64,000 nucleotides of DNA from contig NZ_CBDCGN010000002.1 of assembly GCF_965216805.1 (NCBI RefSeq), positions 1,116,001 to 1,180,000 of the forward strand, written 5' to 3'. Shown here piece after piece: positions 8,102 to 15,210 of this stretch (its first letter is position 1; the number at the start of each line of letters is the position of its first letter). Source of the DNA: Panacagrimonas sp965216805 (GTDB lineage: Bacteria > Pseudomonadota > Gammaproteobacteria > Nevskiales > Nevskiaceae). Below the pieces are notes generated by a model. The model was given only the letters and a program-made list of their open reading frames with translations. It ran no database searches and was not told the origin of the DNA. A program made the position numbers and the translations under genes.

Positions 8102-11100
8102 TCGAATTCATCGTTCGCTTCGCCATCGCCCGACGCGGCGTGGTGATGACGCTGATGCTGGCGCTGACCGCGCTCGGCATCTACAACTACCAGCGCCTGC
8201 CGATCGACGCGGTGCCGGACATCACCAATGTCCAGGTGCAGATCAACACGCAGGCGGCCGGCTACACGCCGCTGGAAGTCGAGCAGCGCATCACCGTGCC
8301 GATCGAGACCGCGATCACCGGCCTGCCGGATCTGGAATACCGGCGCTCGCTGTCGCGCTACGGCCTGTCGCAGGTGACGGTGGTGTTCAAGGAAGGCACC
8401 GATCTGTACTTCGCGCGCCAGCTCGTCAACGAACGCCTGCAACAGGCGCGCAGCCGGCTGCCGGACGACGTGGAACCGGCGATGGGTCCCATCGCGACCG
8501 GTCTGGGCGAAATCTTTCTCTACACCGTGGAGGCCGATGCCAAGGCGCGCCAGCCGGACGGCAGCCCCTATGACGCCACCGCCCTGCGCAGCCTGCAGGA
8601 CTGGGTGATCCGGCCGCAGCTCCTGCAAGTGCCCGGCGTGACCGAGGTGAATTCCATCGGCGGTTTCGCCAAGCAGTTCCATGTGCAGCCGGACCCGGCG
8701 CGCCTGCTCGCCTATGGCCTGACGTTCGAGGATGTGGCGCAGGCGGTGGAGCGCAACAACGCCAATCAGGGCGCGGGCTATCTGGAACGCAACAAGGAGC
8801 AACTGTTGGTCCGCATTCCCGGGCAGGTCAGTGGCATCGAGGATCTGCGTCGCCTGGTCGTCGCCAGCCGCGAGGGTCTGCCGATCACCATTGCCGATGT
8901 GGCCGAGGTCGCGCTGGGCAAGGAGCTGCGCACCGGCGCGGCGACGCGCGACGGCCACGAGACCGTGCTCGGCACCGCCGTGATGCTGGTCGGCGAGAAC
9001 AGCCGCACGGTGGCGCGCGCGGTGGCCGAGCGGCTGGTCAAGGTCAACGACTCGCTGCCCGAGGGCGTCACCGCCGTCACCGCCTACGACCGCACGCTGC
9101 TGGTCGACAAGGCCATCGCCACGGTGCAGAAGAATCTGCTCGAAGGCGCGCTGCTGGTGGTGGTGATCCTATTCCTGCTGCTGGGCAATCTGCGCGCGGC
9201 GCTGCTCACGGCGCTGGTGATTCCGCTGGCCATGCTGATGACCATCACCGGCATGGTGGAAACCAAGGTCTCCGCCAACCTGATGAGCCTGGGTGCGCTG
9301 GACTTCGGCCTGATCGTGGACGGCGCGGTCATCATCGTCGAGAACTGTCTGCGGCGACTCTCCGAGCAGAGTCAGGAGCGTGCGACCCTGAACCTCAAGG
9401 AGCGAATGGAAACGGTGTACGACGCCACCGCCGAAGTCATCCGGCCGAGTCTGTTCGGCGTGTTCATCATCACCGCGGTGTACCTGCCGATCTTTGCGCT
9501 TGAAGGCGTGGAAGGAAAGATGTTCCACCCGATGGCGCAGACGGTGGTGATGGCGCTGATCGCCGCGCTGTTTCTCTCCGTCACCTTCGTTCCTGCCGGC
9601 GTGGCGCTGCTGTTCCGCGGCCCGGTGAAGGAGAAGCACAACGTGATCCTGCACGCCGCGCGCCGTGGCTACGAGCCGCTGCTGCGGTTTGCGCTCAAGG
9701 CGCGCGTGGCATTCCTGGTCGGCGCGGTCGTGCTGGTGCTGGCCTGCGGCTGGCTCGCCACGCGGCTTGGCAGCGAGTTCGTGCCCAGCCTCAACGAGGG
9801 CGACATCGCGGTGCAGGCGCTGCGCATCCCGGCAACCGGGCTGACGCAGTCGGTGGAATTCCAGAAGCAGATCGAAACCCGCCTGCTGCAATTCCCCGAA
9901 GTGCTCACCGCCTTCGCGCGCACCGGCACGGCGGAGGTGGCTACCGACCCGATGCCGCAGAACATCTCCGACGGCTACGTGATGTTGAAGCCGCAGGAGC
10001 AGTGGCCGGACCCGGACAAATTGAAGTCCGATCTGGCAGCAGAAATGCAGGAGGCGCTCGAACAGCTTCCCGGCAATGCCTACGAGATGAGCCAGCCGAT
10101 CCAGTTGCGCTTCAACGAGCTGATCTCCGGCGTGCGCTCCGACTTCGCGGTCAAGCTCTACGGCGACGATCTGGACCTGATGCTGCGCACCGGCAACCAG
10201 CTTGCGCAGGCCGTGCGCGGCGTCAGCGGCGCGGCCGACGTGAAGGTCGAGCAGGTCACCGGCCTGCCGGTGCTGTCGGTGCTGCCGCGACGCGAGGCGC
10301 TGGCGCGTTACGGCCTGACGCTGTCTGAAGTGCAGTCGGTGGTCGCCACCGCGCTGGGTGGGCGCGAGGTCGGCTCGGTGTTCGAGGGCGACGCGCGTTA
10401 CGACATCGTGGTGCGCCTGCCGGAGACGCGGCGCGACGATCTGCGCGCGCTGGAACGTCTGCCGATTCCGCTGCCCGCCGGCGGCCAGGTGCCGCTGCTG
10501 GAAGTGGCGAGCCTGGACATGGCCCCCGGGCCGAATCAGGTCAGCCGCGAAGACGGCAAGCGGCGCATCGTCGTCACCGCCAACGTGCGCGGGCGCGATC
10601 TCGGCACCTTCGTTGCCGATGCGCAGGCTGCCATCGCGCAGGTGAACGTGCCGCCGGGATACTGGCTGGACTACGGCGGCACCTTCGAGCAGTTGCAGTC
10701 CGCATCCAAGCGCCTGTCGATCGTGGTTCCGGTAACGCTTGCGCTGATTCTCGGCCTGCTGGTGCTGGCCTTCGGCTCGGTCCGCGACGCGCTGGTGATC
10801 TTCAGCGGCGTGCCGCTGGCGCTCACCGGCGGCGTGCTCGCGCTGTGGCTGCGCGACATTCCGCTGTCGATCTCGGCCGGCGTCGGCTTCATCGCCCTGT
10901 CCGGTGTCGCCGTGCTCAACGGCCTGGTGATGGTCAGCTTCATCCGCAGCCTGATGGAAGACGGCAAGGGGCTGGACGAGGCGATCATCGAAGGTGCGCT
11001 GACCCGTCTGCGCCCGGTGCTGATGACCGCGCTCGTCGCCAGCCTGGGCTTCGTGCCGATGGCGCTCAACGTCGGCACCGGTGCGGAGGTGCAGCGTCCG

Positions 11101-11199
11101 CTGGCCACGGTGGTGATTGGCGGGATCATTTCTTCAACTTTGCTGACCCTGCTGGTGCTGCCGGGGCTGTTCCGGATGGCGCATCGGCGCGAGGCATGA
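8098..11199 (+). CDS. czcA: CzcA-like heavy-metal RND efflux pump
   Basis: 1033 residues, the normal length for heavy-metal-exporting RND pumps. The GTG start overlaps the stop of the preceding gene. It begins with IEFIVRFAIARRG, has the large periplasmic loops after helices 1 and 7, and in helix 4 carries the motif DFGLIVDGAVIIVEN, characteristic of the HME1 (Zn/Co/Cd) subgroup, with the proton-relay acidic residues. It is the inner-membrane proton antiporter that drives efflux through CzcB and CzcC. No sign of damage. The metal range is inferred from subgroup motif and context. Confidence 0.93.
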   Translation: MIEFIVRFAIARRGVVMTLMLALTALGIYNYQRLPIDAVPDITNVQVQINTQAAGYTPLEVEQRITVPIETAITGLPDLEYRRSLSRYGLSQVTVVFKEGTDLYFARQLVNERLQQARSRLPDDVEPAMGPIATGLGEIFLYTVEADAKARQPDGSPYDATALRSLQDWVIRPQLLQVPGVTEVNSIGGFAKQFHVQPDPARLLAYGLTFEDVAQAVERNNANQGAGYLERNKEQLLVRIPGQVSGIEDLRRLVVASREGLPITIADVAEVALGKELRTGAATRDGHETVLGTAVMLVGENSRTVARAVAERLVKVNDSLPEGVTAVTAYDRTLLVDKAIATVQKNLLEGALLVVVILFLLLGNLRAALLTALVIPLAMLMTITGMVETKVSANLMSLGALDFGLIVDGAVIIVENCLRRLSEQSQERATLNLKERMETVYDATAEVIRPSLFGVFIITAVYLPIFALEGVEGKMFHPMAQTVVMALIAALFLSVTFVPAGVALLFRGPVKEKHNVILHAARRGYEPLLRFALKARVAFLVGAVVLVLACGWLATRLGSEFVPSLNEGDIAVQALRIPATGLTQSVEFQKQIETRLLQFPEVLTAFARTGTAEVATDPMPQNISDGYVMLKPQEQWPDPDKLKSDLAAEMQEALEQLPGNAYEMSQPIQLRFNELISGVRSDFAVKLYGDDLDLMLRTGNQLAQAVRGVSGAADVKVEQVTGLPVLSVLPRREALARYGLTLSEVQSVVATALGGREVGSVFEGDARYDIVVRLPETRRDDLRALERLPIPLPAGGQVPLLEVASLDMAPGPNQVSREDGKRRIVVTANVRGRDLGTFVADAQAAIAQVNVPPGYWLDYGGTFEQLQSASKRLSIVVPVTLALILGLLVLAFGSVRDALVIFSGVPLALTGGVLALWLRDIPLSISAGVGFIALSGVAVLNGLVMVSFIRSLMEDGKGLDEAIIEGALTRLRPVLMTALVASLGFVPMALNVGTGAEVQRPLATVVIGGIISSTLLTLLVLPGLFRMAHRREA

Positions 11200-11245
11200 A
11201 GGCCCCTGACCGCGATCAAGACGAGTGAGACTCGGCAAGCCCCTA

Positions 11246-11467
11246 TCAGCAGCAGCCAGATGACTGCGAAGCTCCCTGCTGAATCGGTGGGCAGGGCACG
11301 CTGCCGTAGGAGCAATAAACGCAGCAATCGCCTGGCTTCGGTTTGAGCATCTGGCCACAGCCCTTGCACGGGTAAAACCACTGGCAGGCGTCGGTCGGCA
11401 TGGTTTCCGGCTCCGCTCTTTGGCAATGGGGGCAAGTCAGCACGGAGTCCAGCGTGATGGTCTTCAT
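11246..11467 (-). CDS. GDCCVxC-domain small cysteine-rich protein of the mer operon
   Basis: 73 residues with 11 cysteines: CPHC near the start, CKGC, then GDCCVYCSYGSVPCPP, which matches the conserved GDCCVxC motif of a small family often found beside mercury-resistance genes. In some bacteria one of these cysteines is selenocysteine; here all are ordinary Cys codons. The start ATG overlaps the merP stop (ATGA), so it is translated with merP and merT. A cytoplasmic thiol-rich mercury-binding or delivery role is likely but not proven for the family. No merA reductase follows; the next gene is the convergent czcA. Confidence 0.85.
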   Translation of the reverse strand: MKTITLDSVLTCPHCQRAEPETMPTDACQWFYPCKGCGQMLKPKPGDCCVYCSYGSVPCPPIQQGASQSSGCC

Positions 11468-11745
11468 CGAGCGGCTTCCACGACGGTGCTTGGAAACCCG
11501 ACGTTTGCCGTGGCCGCCGTCAGCGCCTGCACATGGGTCTTGGTGTCGTCATAGGTCACAAGCGCCTGGCGCGTCTCGGCACTCACCTCGATCTGGATCA
11601 CGCCATCGATTTTCGACAGCACCTTCTTGATCGTGATGGGGCAGGCGGCGCAGCTCATGTCCGGCACTGACAGCGCGACGTTCTGGGTGGCAGCGAAGGT
11701 AGGCAGGGAGGCCAGCAGCAAGACGGCGGAAGCAAATCTTTTCAT
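11464..11745 (-). CDS. merP: MerP periplasmic mercury-binding protein
   Basis: 93 residues from the ATG at 11745. A signal peptide (LLLASLPTFAA) is followed by one heavy-metal-associated (HMA) ferredoxin-like domain with the metal motif DMSCAAC (Cys32 and Cys35). MerP scavenges Hg(II) in the periplasm and hands it to MerT. It starts 10 bp after merT and overlaps the GDCCVxC gene by 4 bp. Codons and length (Tn21 MerP is 91 residues) are normal. Confidence 0.93.
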   Translation of the reverse strand: MKRFASAVLLLASLPTFAATQNVALSVPDMSCAACPITIKKVLSKIDGVIQIEVSAETRQALVTYDDTKTHVQALTAATANVGFPSTVVEAAR

Positions 11746-11755
11746 TGGCAGACCC

Positions 11756-11968
11756 TCAATAAAGCAGTGGAAGGACATAGGGAAAACCCAAGGCCACGAC
11801 GGTGAGTGCGGCGACGAGCCAGAACAGCCAGCGGTAAGTAAGCCGTGCAACGGGCAGCGCACACACCTCGCCCGGCTGGCAATCCTGCACAGGGCGGAAG
11901 ATGTGCCGGTAGGCGAAGAACAAGGCGATCAGGGCGGCGCGGCTTCGGCCAGGGGCGGATGGGGTCAT
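11756..11968 (-). CDS. merT: MerT mercury transporter, N-terminal helices deleted
   Basis: Only 70 residues against about 116 for standard MerT. After ten MerT-like start residues (MTPSAPGRSR) the sequence jumps directly to the end of the second membrane helix (LIALFFAYRHIF), then keeps the loop cysteines (Cys30, Cys36 in DCQPGEVCALP, equivalent to Cys76/Cys82) and the last helix (FWLVAALTVVALGFPYVLP). The first helix with the vicinal Cys24-Cys25 pair that receives mercury from MerP is absent. The frame is clean and the start sits correctly behind the mer promoter, so a precise internal deletion is likely. Mercury uptake would be expected to be lost or altered. Confidence 0.82.
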   Translation of the reverse strand: MTPSAPGRSRAALIALFFAYRHIFRPVQDCQPGEVCALPVARLTYRWLFWLVAALTVVALGFPYVLPLLY

Positions 11969-12000
11969 GGACTCTCAGTCGAAGGTGCAGGAGTGGCGTA

Positions 12001-12031
12001 AGCTTAACTCCGTAGTCAACTACGGACTCAA
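12001..12031 (-). promoter_or_regulatory. mer operator-promoter (MerR-activated)
   Basis: Read on the minus strand: -35 TTGAGT (12026-12031), exactly 19 bp, then -10 TAAGCT (12001-12006). The spacer holds the perfect dyad CCGTAGTTGACTACGG (12010-12025). This is the textbook layout of the Tn21/Tn501 mer promoter (TTGACT, CCGTAC...GTACGG). It drives merT, merP and the GDCCVxC gene and overlaps the divergent merR start region. Confidence 0.92.
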
Positions 12032-12034
12032 GCC

Positions 12035-12454
12035 ATGCCCGACACCACGCAGCCATTCACCATCGGCACACTCGCCAAAGCGACGGGCGTGCACGTCGAG
12101 ACCATCCGCTTCTATCAGCTCAAGGGTCTGTTGGTGACACCCGCCAAGCCGTATGGCGGCATTCGGCGCTACCAGGAATCTGACGCCGCGCGTCTGCGCT
12201 TCATCAAGTCTGCACAGGGCATTGGCTTCAATCTCGACGAGATCGTTGAACTACTGCATCTCGAAGATGGCACGCACTGCCGCGAGGCGGCGACGCTTGC
12301 GGCGCGGCGGCTCGTGGATGTCCGGGCGCGCCTGAAGCAGCTTCGCCGGATGGAGAAGGCGCTATCGCAACTGGTGACGGCCTGCCAGGCCACACGGGGT
12401 CGCGTGTCGTGTCCGCTGATCGGGGCACTGCAACTAGGCGCGACGGCGGGCTGA
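12035..12454 (+). CDS. merR: MerR mercury-responsive regulator
   Basis: 139 residues. MerR-type winged helix (FTIGTLAKATGV, TIRFYQLKGLL) and the three mercury-ligating cysteines at 82, 117 and 126, the same positions as in Tn21 MerR. It represses the divergent mer promoter and activates it when Hg(II) binds across the dimer. It is transcribed away from the operator immediately upstream. Its stop is 1 bp from the stop of the convergent desaturase gene. Confidence 0.95.
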   Translation: MPDTTQPFTIGTLAKATGVHVETIRFYQLKGLLVTPAKPYGGIRRYQESDAARLRFIKSAQGIGFNLDEIVELLHLEDGTHCREAATLAARRLVDVRARLKQLRRMEKALSQLVTACQATRGRVSCPLIGALQLGATAG

Positions 12455-12455
12455 T

Positions 12456-13322
12456 TCAGTGGTTTGATGTTTTGGCAAAGGGCCAAGCCAGTTGCGCCCC
12501 ATAGTTATTCGGAATGGTGTTCCCGTGCAGCCCCACTTCACCTTTTCCGGGGCTGCGCGGTGCGTCATGGAAGGTTCCGAACAGTCGATCCCAGATCAGG
12601 AATACCTCGCCAAAATTGACCTGCGCATCCTCGAAGTCACGCTTGTGATGAAAGCGGTGCATCTCTGCGACGCCGAGCAGGTGACGCAGGGGGCCAAGAC
12701 GGTAGTCGAGGTTGGCGTGCTGGAATGCCAGTTGCACACTCATGAAACTCAGCCAGGCCCCGACGGCGATGGGTGTTGCGCCCAGCAGAAAGAGCACCGT
12801 CAGTCCTGGCCCGGCCAGCACCAGCGCCGACAGCGGGTGCCGCCGCCCGCCGTTGAGCCAGTAGAGCCGCTCCGGGCTGTGGTGGATGGCATGGAGCCGC
12901 CACAGAAAGCCGCTGGCGTGGCTGGCGCGATGCATGGTGTAGAGCCCCAGATCAAGGATCAGTCCCGCCAGTAGTACCTGCATCCACATGGGCGTCTGCT
13001 GCGGCCAGAGCGCCCAATCGGCCGGGAGCCAATCGCGCAGGCCGAAGGCGATGGCGACGCTCGACTGGATCAGCAGGTAGCTCACGAACAGGTGCAGCGC
13101 ATCGGCCACCGTGTCACCGTCGTGGTCACGATTCCAGTCCGGTTCGTAAGGCGCTACGCGCTCCATCAGCGCCACCAGCGTGATGCCCACCGCAACCACC
13201 AGTGGAAACAGCGGCCAGTAAGCAACGTCGATGCTGGCGAGATAGGTCAGCAGCAGCGCAGCGCCTCCCGCGATCAAGGGATAGGACGTGGTGCGAATCA
13301 GGGGCTTGAGCAGGGTTCGCAT
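12456..13322 (-). CDS. Sterol desaturase / fatty acid hydroxylase family protein
   Basis: 288 residues with about four to five membrane helices and the di-iron histidine clusters of the superfamily: HRASH (HxxxH), HAIHH (HxxHH) and HRFHH (HxxHH). Members use O2 to hydroxylate or desaturate lipids at the membrane. The substrate cannot be read from sequence. It is the last gene of a minus-strand run starting at the CueR-like regulator; 64 bp separate it from the araC-type gene. A link to metal resistance, such as envelope lipid modification, is only suggested by its place in the island. Confidence 0.85.
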   Translation of the reverse strand: MRTLLKPLIRTTSYPLIAGGAALLLTYLASIDVAYWPLFPLVVAVGITLVALMERVAPYEPDWNRDHDGDTVADALHLFVSYLLIQSSVAIAFGLRDWLPADWALWPQQTPMWMQVLLAGLILDLGLYTMHRASHASGFLWRLHAIHHSPERLYWLNGGRRHPLSALVLAGPGLTVLFLLGATPIAVGAWLSFMSVQLAFQHANLDYRLGPLRHLLGVAEMHRFHHKRDFEDAQVNFGEVFLIWDRLFGTFHDAPRSPGKGEVGLHGNTIPNNYGAQLAWPFAKTSNH

Positions 13323-13386
13323 ACAGTTTCTCCAGAAGTGCGGAGAGCATGCGGAACGACGCCAGCGCCAGGCTTGAACGAAATGG

Positions 13387-14136
13387 CTACTTCGGCGACG
13401 CCATCGTGGTCAGGGCGCTGGGGGCCATCCCGAAATGCCGCCGAAATGTGCGGGTGAAATGCGCGGCATCCGAGAAACCCGCCGCGTGGGCGGCGTCGGT
13501 CAGACTGGCACCCTGCATGGCCGCGCGCAGCGCCACGAGCAGCCTTCGCCAGCGCAGATAGGGTCGTAGCGGCAAGCCGGTATGGGCGCGGAAGCGGTGC
13601 AGGAAGCGGCTGCTCGACAGCCCGAGCTGCCTCGCGCAGTCGGCAGCCGTCAGACGATCCGGCAGGGTCGTTGGCAGTGCAGTAATCCAGGTCTCGATGT
13701 CGCTGTCTCCGTTCTCCCGGCTCGATTCCTCCGAGGCTGGCGACATCAACTCGGCAAGCGCCCGGTCGGGCGCATCGGTGGTCTCCAAGGCGCGTTGCGC
13801 CGCCTTGGATTCGTCCGTAGTCAAGACGCGCAGGCCCTCGTCGAGTGCAGTCATCAATCGGCGGCCTGCATCGGAATGCGGTTCGACGTAGATCAACCGC
13901 ACCGGCTCGCCATTCGAGTCGAGCTGATGACTCAGCTCCGGCCCGATCAGCACGCCGCGCACGTCCTGCCAACCCGATGCGGCCGTCCATAGCGGCTGCG
14001 GATGCTCCGACAGCAGCACCTGCACCGCATGGTGGCTGTGCGGCGCGTTGTCGCCCGTGACGCCCACAAACTCCCCCCAACCCAGACCCATGCGGGCCTT
14101 ACCCTTCCAGACGCTGGCACTGGGGCGAGCCGTCAT
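13387..14136 (-). CDS. AraC family transcriptional regulator
   Basis: 249 residues. The N-terminal half is a cupin-like sensory region (SHHAVQVLLSEHPQPLW). The C-terminal hundred residues carry two helix-turn-helix motifs of AraC proteins (LTAADCARQLGLSSSRFLHRF, and ASLTDAAHAAGFSDAAHFTR TFRRHFGMAPS). It starts 1 bp after the DUF4396 gene and lies upstream of the desaturase, which it may control. The inducer is unknown. Confidence 0.88.
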   Translation of the reverse strand: MTARPSASVWKGKARMGLGWGEFVGVTGDNAPHSHHAVQVLLSEHPQPLWTAASGWQDVRGVLIGPELSHQLDSNGEPVRLIYVEPHSDAGRRLMTALDEGLRVLTTDESKAAQRALETTDAPDRALAELMSPASEESSRENGDSDIETWITALPTTLPDRLTAADCARQLGLSSSRFLHRFRAHTGLPLRPYLRWRRLLVALRAAMQGASLTDAAHAAGFSDAAHFTRTFRRHFGMAPSALTTMASPK

Positions 14137-14137
14137 G

Positions 14138-14716
14138 TCAGTGACAGGGCTGTTTGATGCTGCGCTTGAGCAGCCACCAGTTCACCGGCCAGGCCGCGAC
14201 GAAGCCTGCGGGCAAGGCGAGCGCGTAACCGATCCAGAATTGCGGCGCGAAAATCGAACCTGCGGTGACGCCGCCGACGTGGTAGTCGGTGAAGTTCATC
14301 GCGAACTCCATCACCGCGATGGAGATGGTTTCACCCAGCCACAGGGTCTTGAACGCAGCACCCCAGCTCATGCCCTGCTTCACCAGCGGCCACAGGCCCA
14401 GCGTGTAGCCGCTGGCGAAGCCGAGCGCGGTCGCCAGCGCCATCGTGGTCCAGGGATTCAAGCCGAGCGTGACGCCGATGGCCAGACCGATGAACTCGCC
14501 GATGGCGCAGCCGGTGAGGCAGTGGACGGTCGCCGAAGTGGTCAGCCCGAACATCGAGCCGCTGCCATGACTTGCATGGCCGTGATGCGCATGTGGCGCA
14601 AGTGCCGGGTTGATCGGCGCTTTGGTGGCGCAGTGCGGATCGACGGGCGCTTCTGTTTTCGCGTTACCGTGACAGCAGGCCGCGCCGTCGTGCGCGTGGG
14701 GGTTCGCAGCGGTCAT
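14138..14716 (-). CDS. DUF4396 membrane protein with His/Cys-rich N-terminus
   Basis: 192 residues. The first 55 are rich in His and Cys (PHAHDGAACCHGN, then HAHHGHASHGSG), suggesting metal binding. The rest is a DUF4396-type membrane domain of about four helices with the conserved HCLTGCAIGEFIGLAIG and a Cys-x3-Cys pattern in helix I. The function of the family is unknown, but it recurs beside copper and mercury genes. It starts 1 bp after the CueR-like regulator gene and should be co-transcribed from its MerR-type promoter, so a metal-linked transport role is likely by context. Confidence 0.8.
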   Translation of the reverse strand: MTAANPHAHDGAACCHGNAKTEAPVDPHCATKAPINPALAPHAHHGHASHGSGSMFGLTTSATVHCLTGCAIGEFIGLAIGVTLGLNPWTTMALATALGFASGYTLGLWPLVKQGMSWGAAFKTLWLGETISIAVMEFAMNFTDYHVGGVTAGSIFAPQFWIGYALALPAGFVAAWPVNWWLLKRSIKQPCH

Positions 14717-14717
14717 A

Positions 14718-15140
14718 TCAGGGCTCCTTGGGGGATGACAGAGAGACCGCCTGCACGCCCTCGATGATCGGGCAGCCGGCGACGGTTCCGCGTCCGTGAC
14801 ACTGCCGCTCCAGGGCCGCGAGGGCGTCGCGGATGGCGGTCAGCTCACGGATCTTGCGGTCGAGGTCTTGGATCCGTGCCCGTGCCCGATCCCGCACCTG
14901 GGCGCGGGCGCCACCACCGTCCTGCAAACGCAGCAGTTCGGTGATGTCCTCCAAGGTGAAGCCGAGCGCCTTGGCCTGTCGGATGAAGCGCAGACGTTCG
15001 ACATCCGCCTTACCGAAAAGCCGGTAGCCGCTCGCGCTGCGTTGCGCGCGCGACAGCAGTCCTTCGCGCTCGTAGTAGCGCACCGTGTCGATGGCCACAC
15101 CCGCGGCTTTCGCGGCGGCGCCGATGGTGATCTGGGGCAT
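14718..15140 (-). CDS. CueR-like MerR family regulator
   Basis: 140 residues from the ATG at 15140 (MPQITIGAAA), which aligns with the usual MerR start; an upstream GTG would add nine residues and crowd the operator. Winged helix (VDTVRYY-like: IDTVRYYEREGLL), dimer helix, and cysteines 114 and 123 in CHGRGTVAGCPIIE. There is no Cys near position 79, the pattern of sensors of monovalent Cu, Ag or Au such as CueR. It lies just downstream of cusA and reads into DUF4396, araC and the desaturase. The matching operator lies directly upstream, so it is probably autoregulated and may also control the cus promoter. Confidence 0.85.
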   Translation of the reverse strand: MPQITIGAAAKAAGVAIDTVRYYEREGLLSRAQRSASGYRLFGKADVERLRFIRQAKALGFTLEDITELLRLQDGGGARAQVRDRARARIQDLDRKIRELTAIRDALAALERQCHGRGTVAGCPIIEGVQAVSLSSPKEP

Positions 15141-15175
15141 GAGTACTTTCTCCAAGCTCGCGGCCATCCTGCGGT

Positions 15176-15197
15176 CTGGACCTTACTCCAGGGTCAA
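15176..15197 (-). promoter_or_regulatory. MerR/CueR-type operator upstream of the CueR-like gene
   Basis: On the minus strand, TTGACC (15192-15197) is followed by the perfect dyad CTGGAGTAAGGTCCAG (15176-15191), as expected of a MerR-family operator between -35 and -10. The -10 is weak (CAGGAT, about 21 bp downstream). It lies between the cusA stop and the regulator start. Confidence 0.7.
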
Positions 15198-15210
15198 GAC
15201 CGCTGGTCGG

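Noticed and set aside
11246..11467. Selenocysteine in the GDCCVxC protein
   Set aside because: No in-frame TGA within the conserved motif; all positions are Cys codons.
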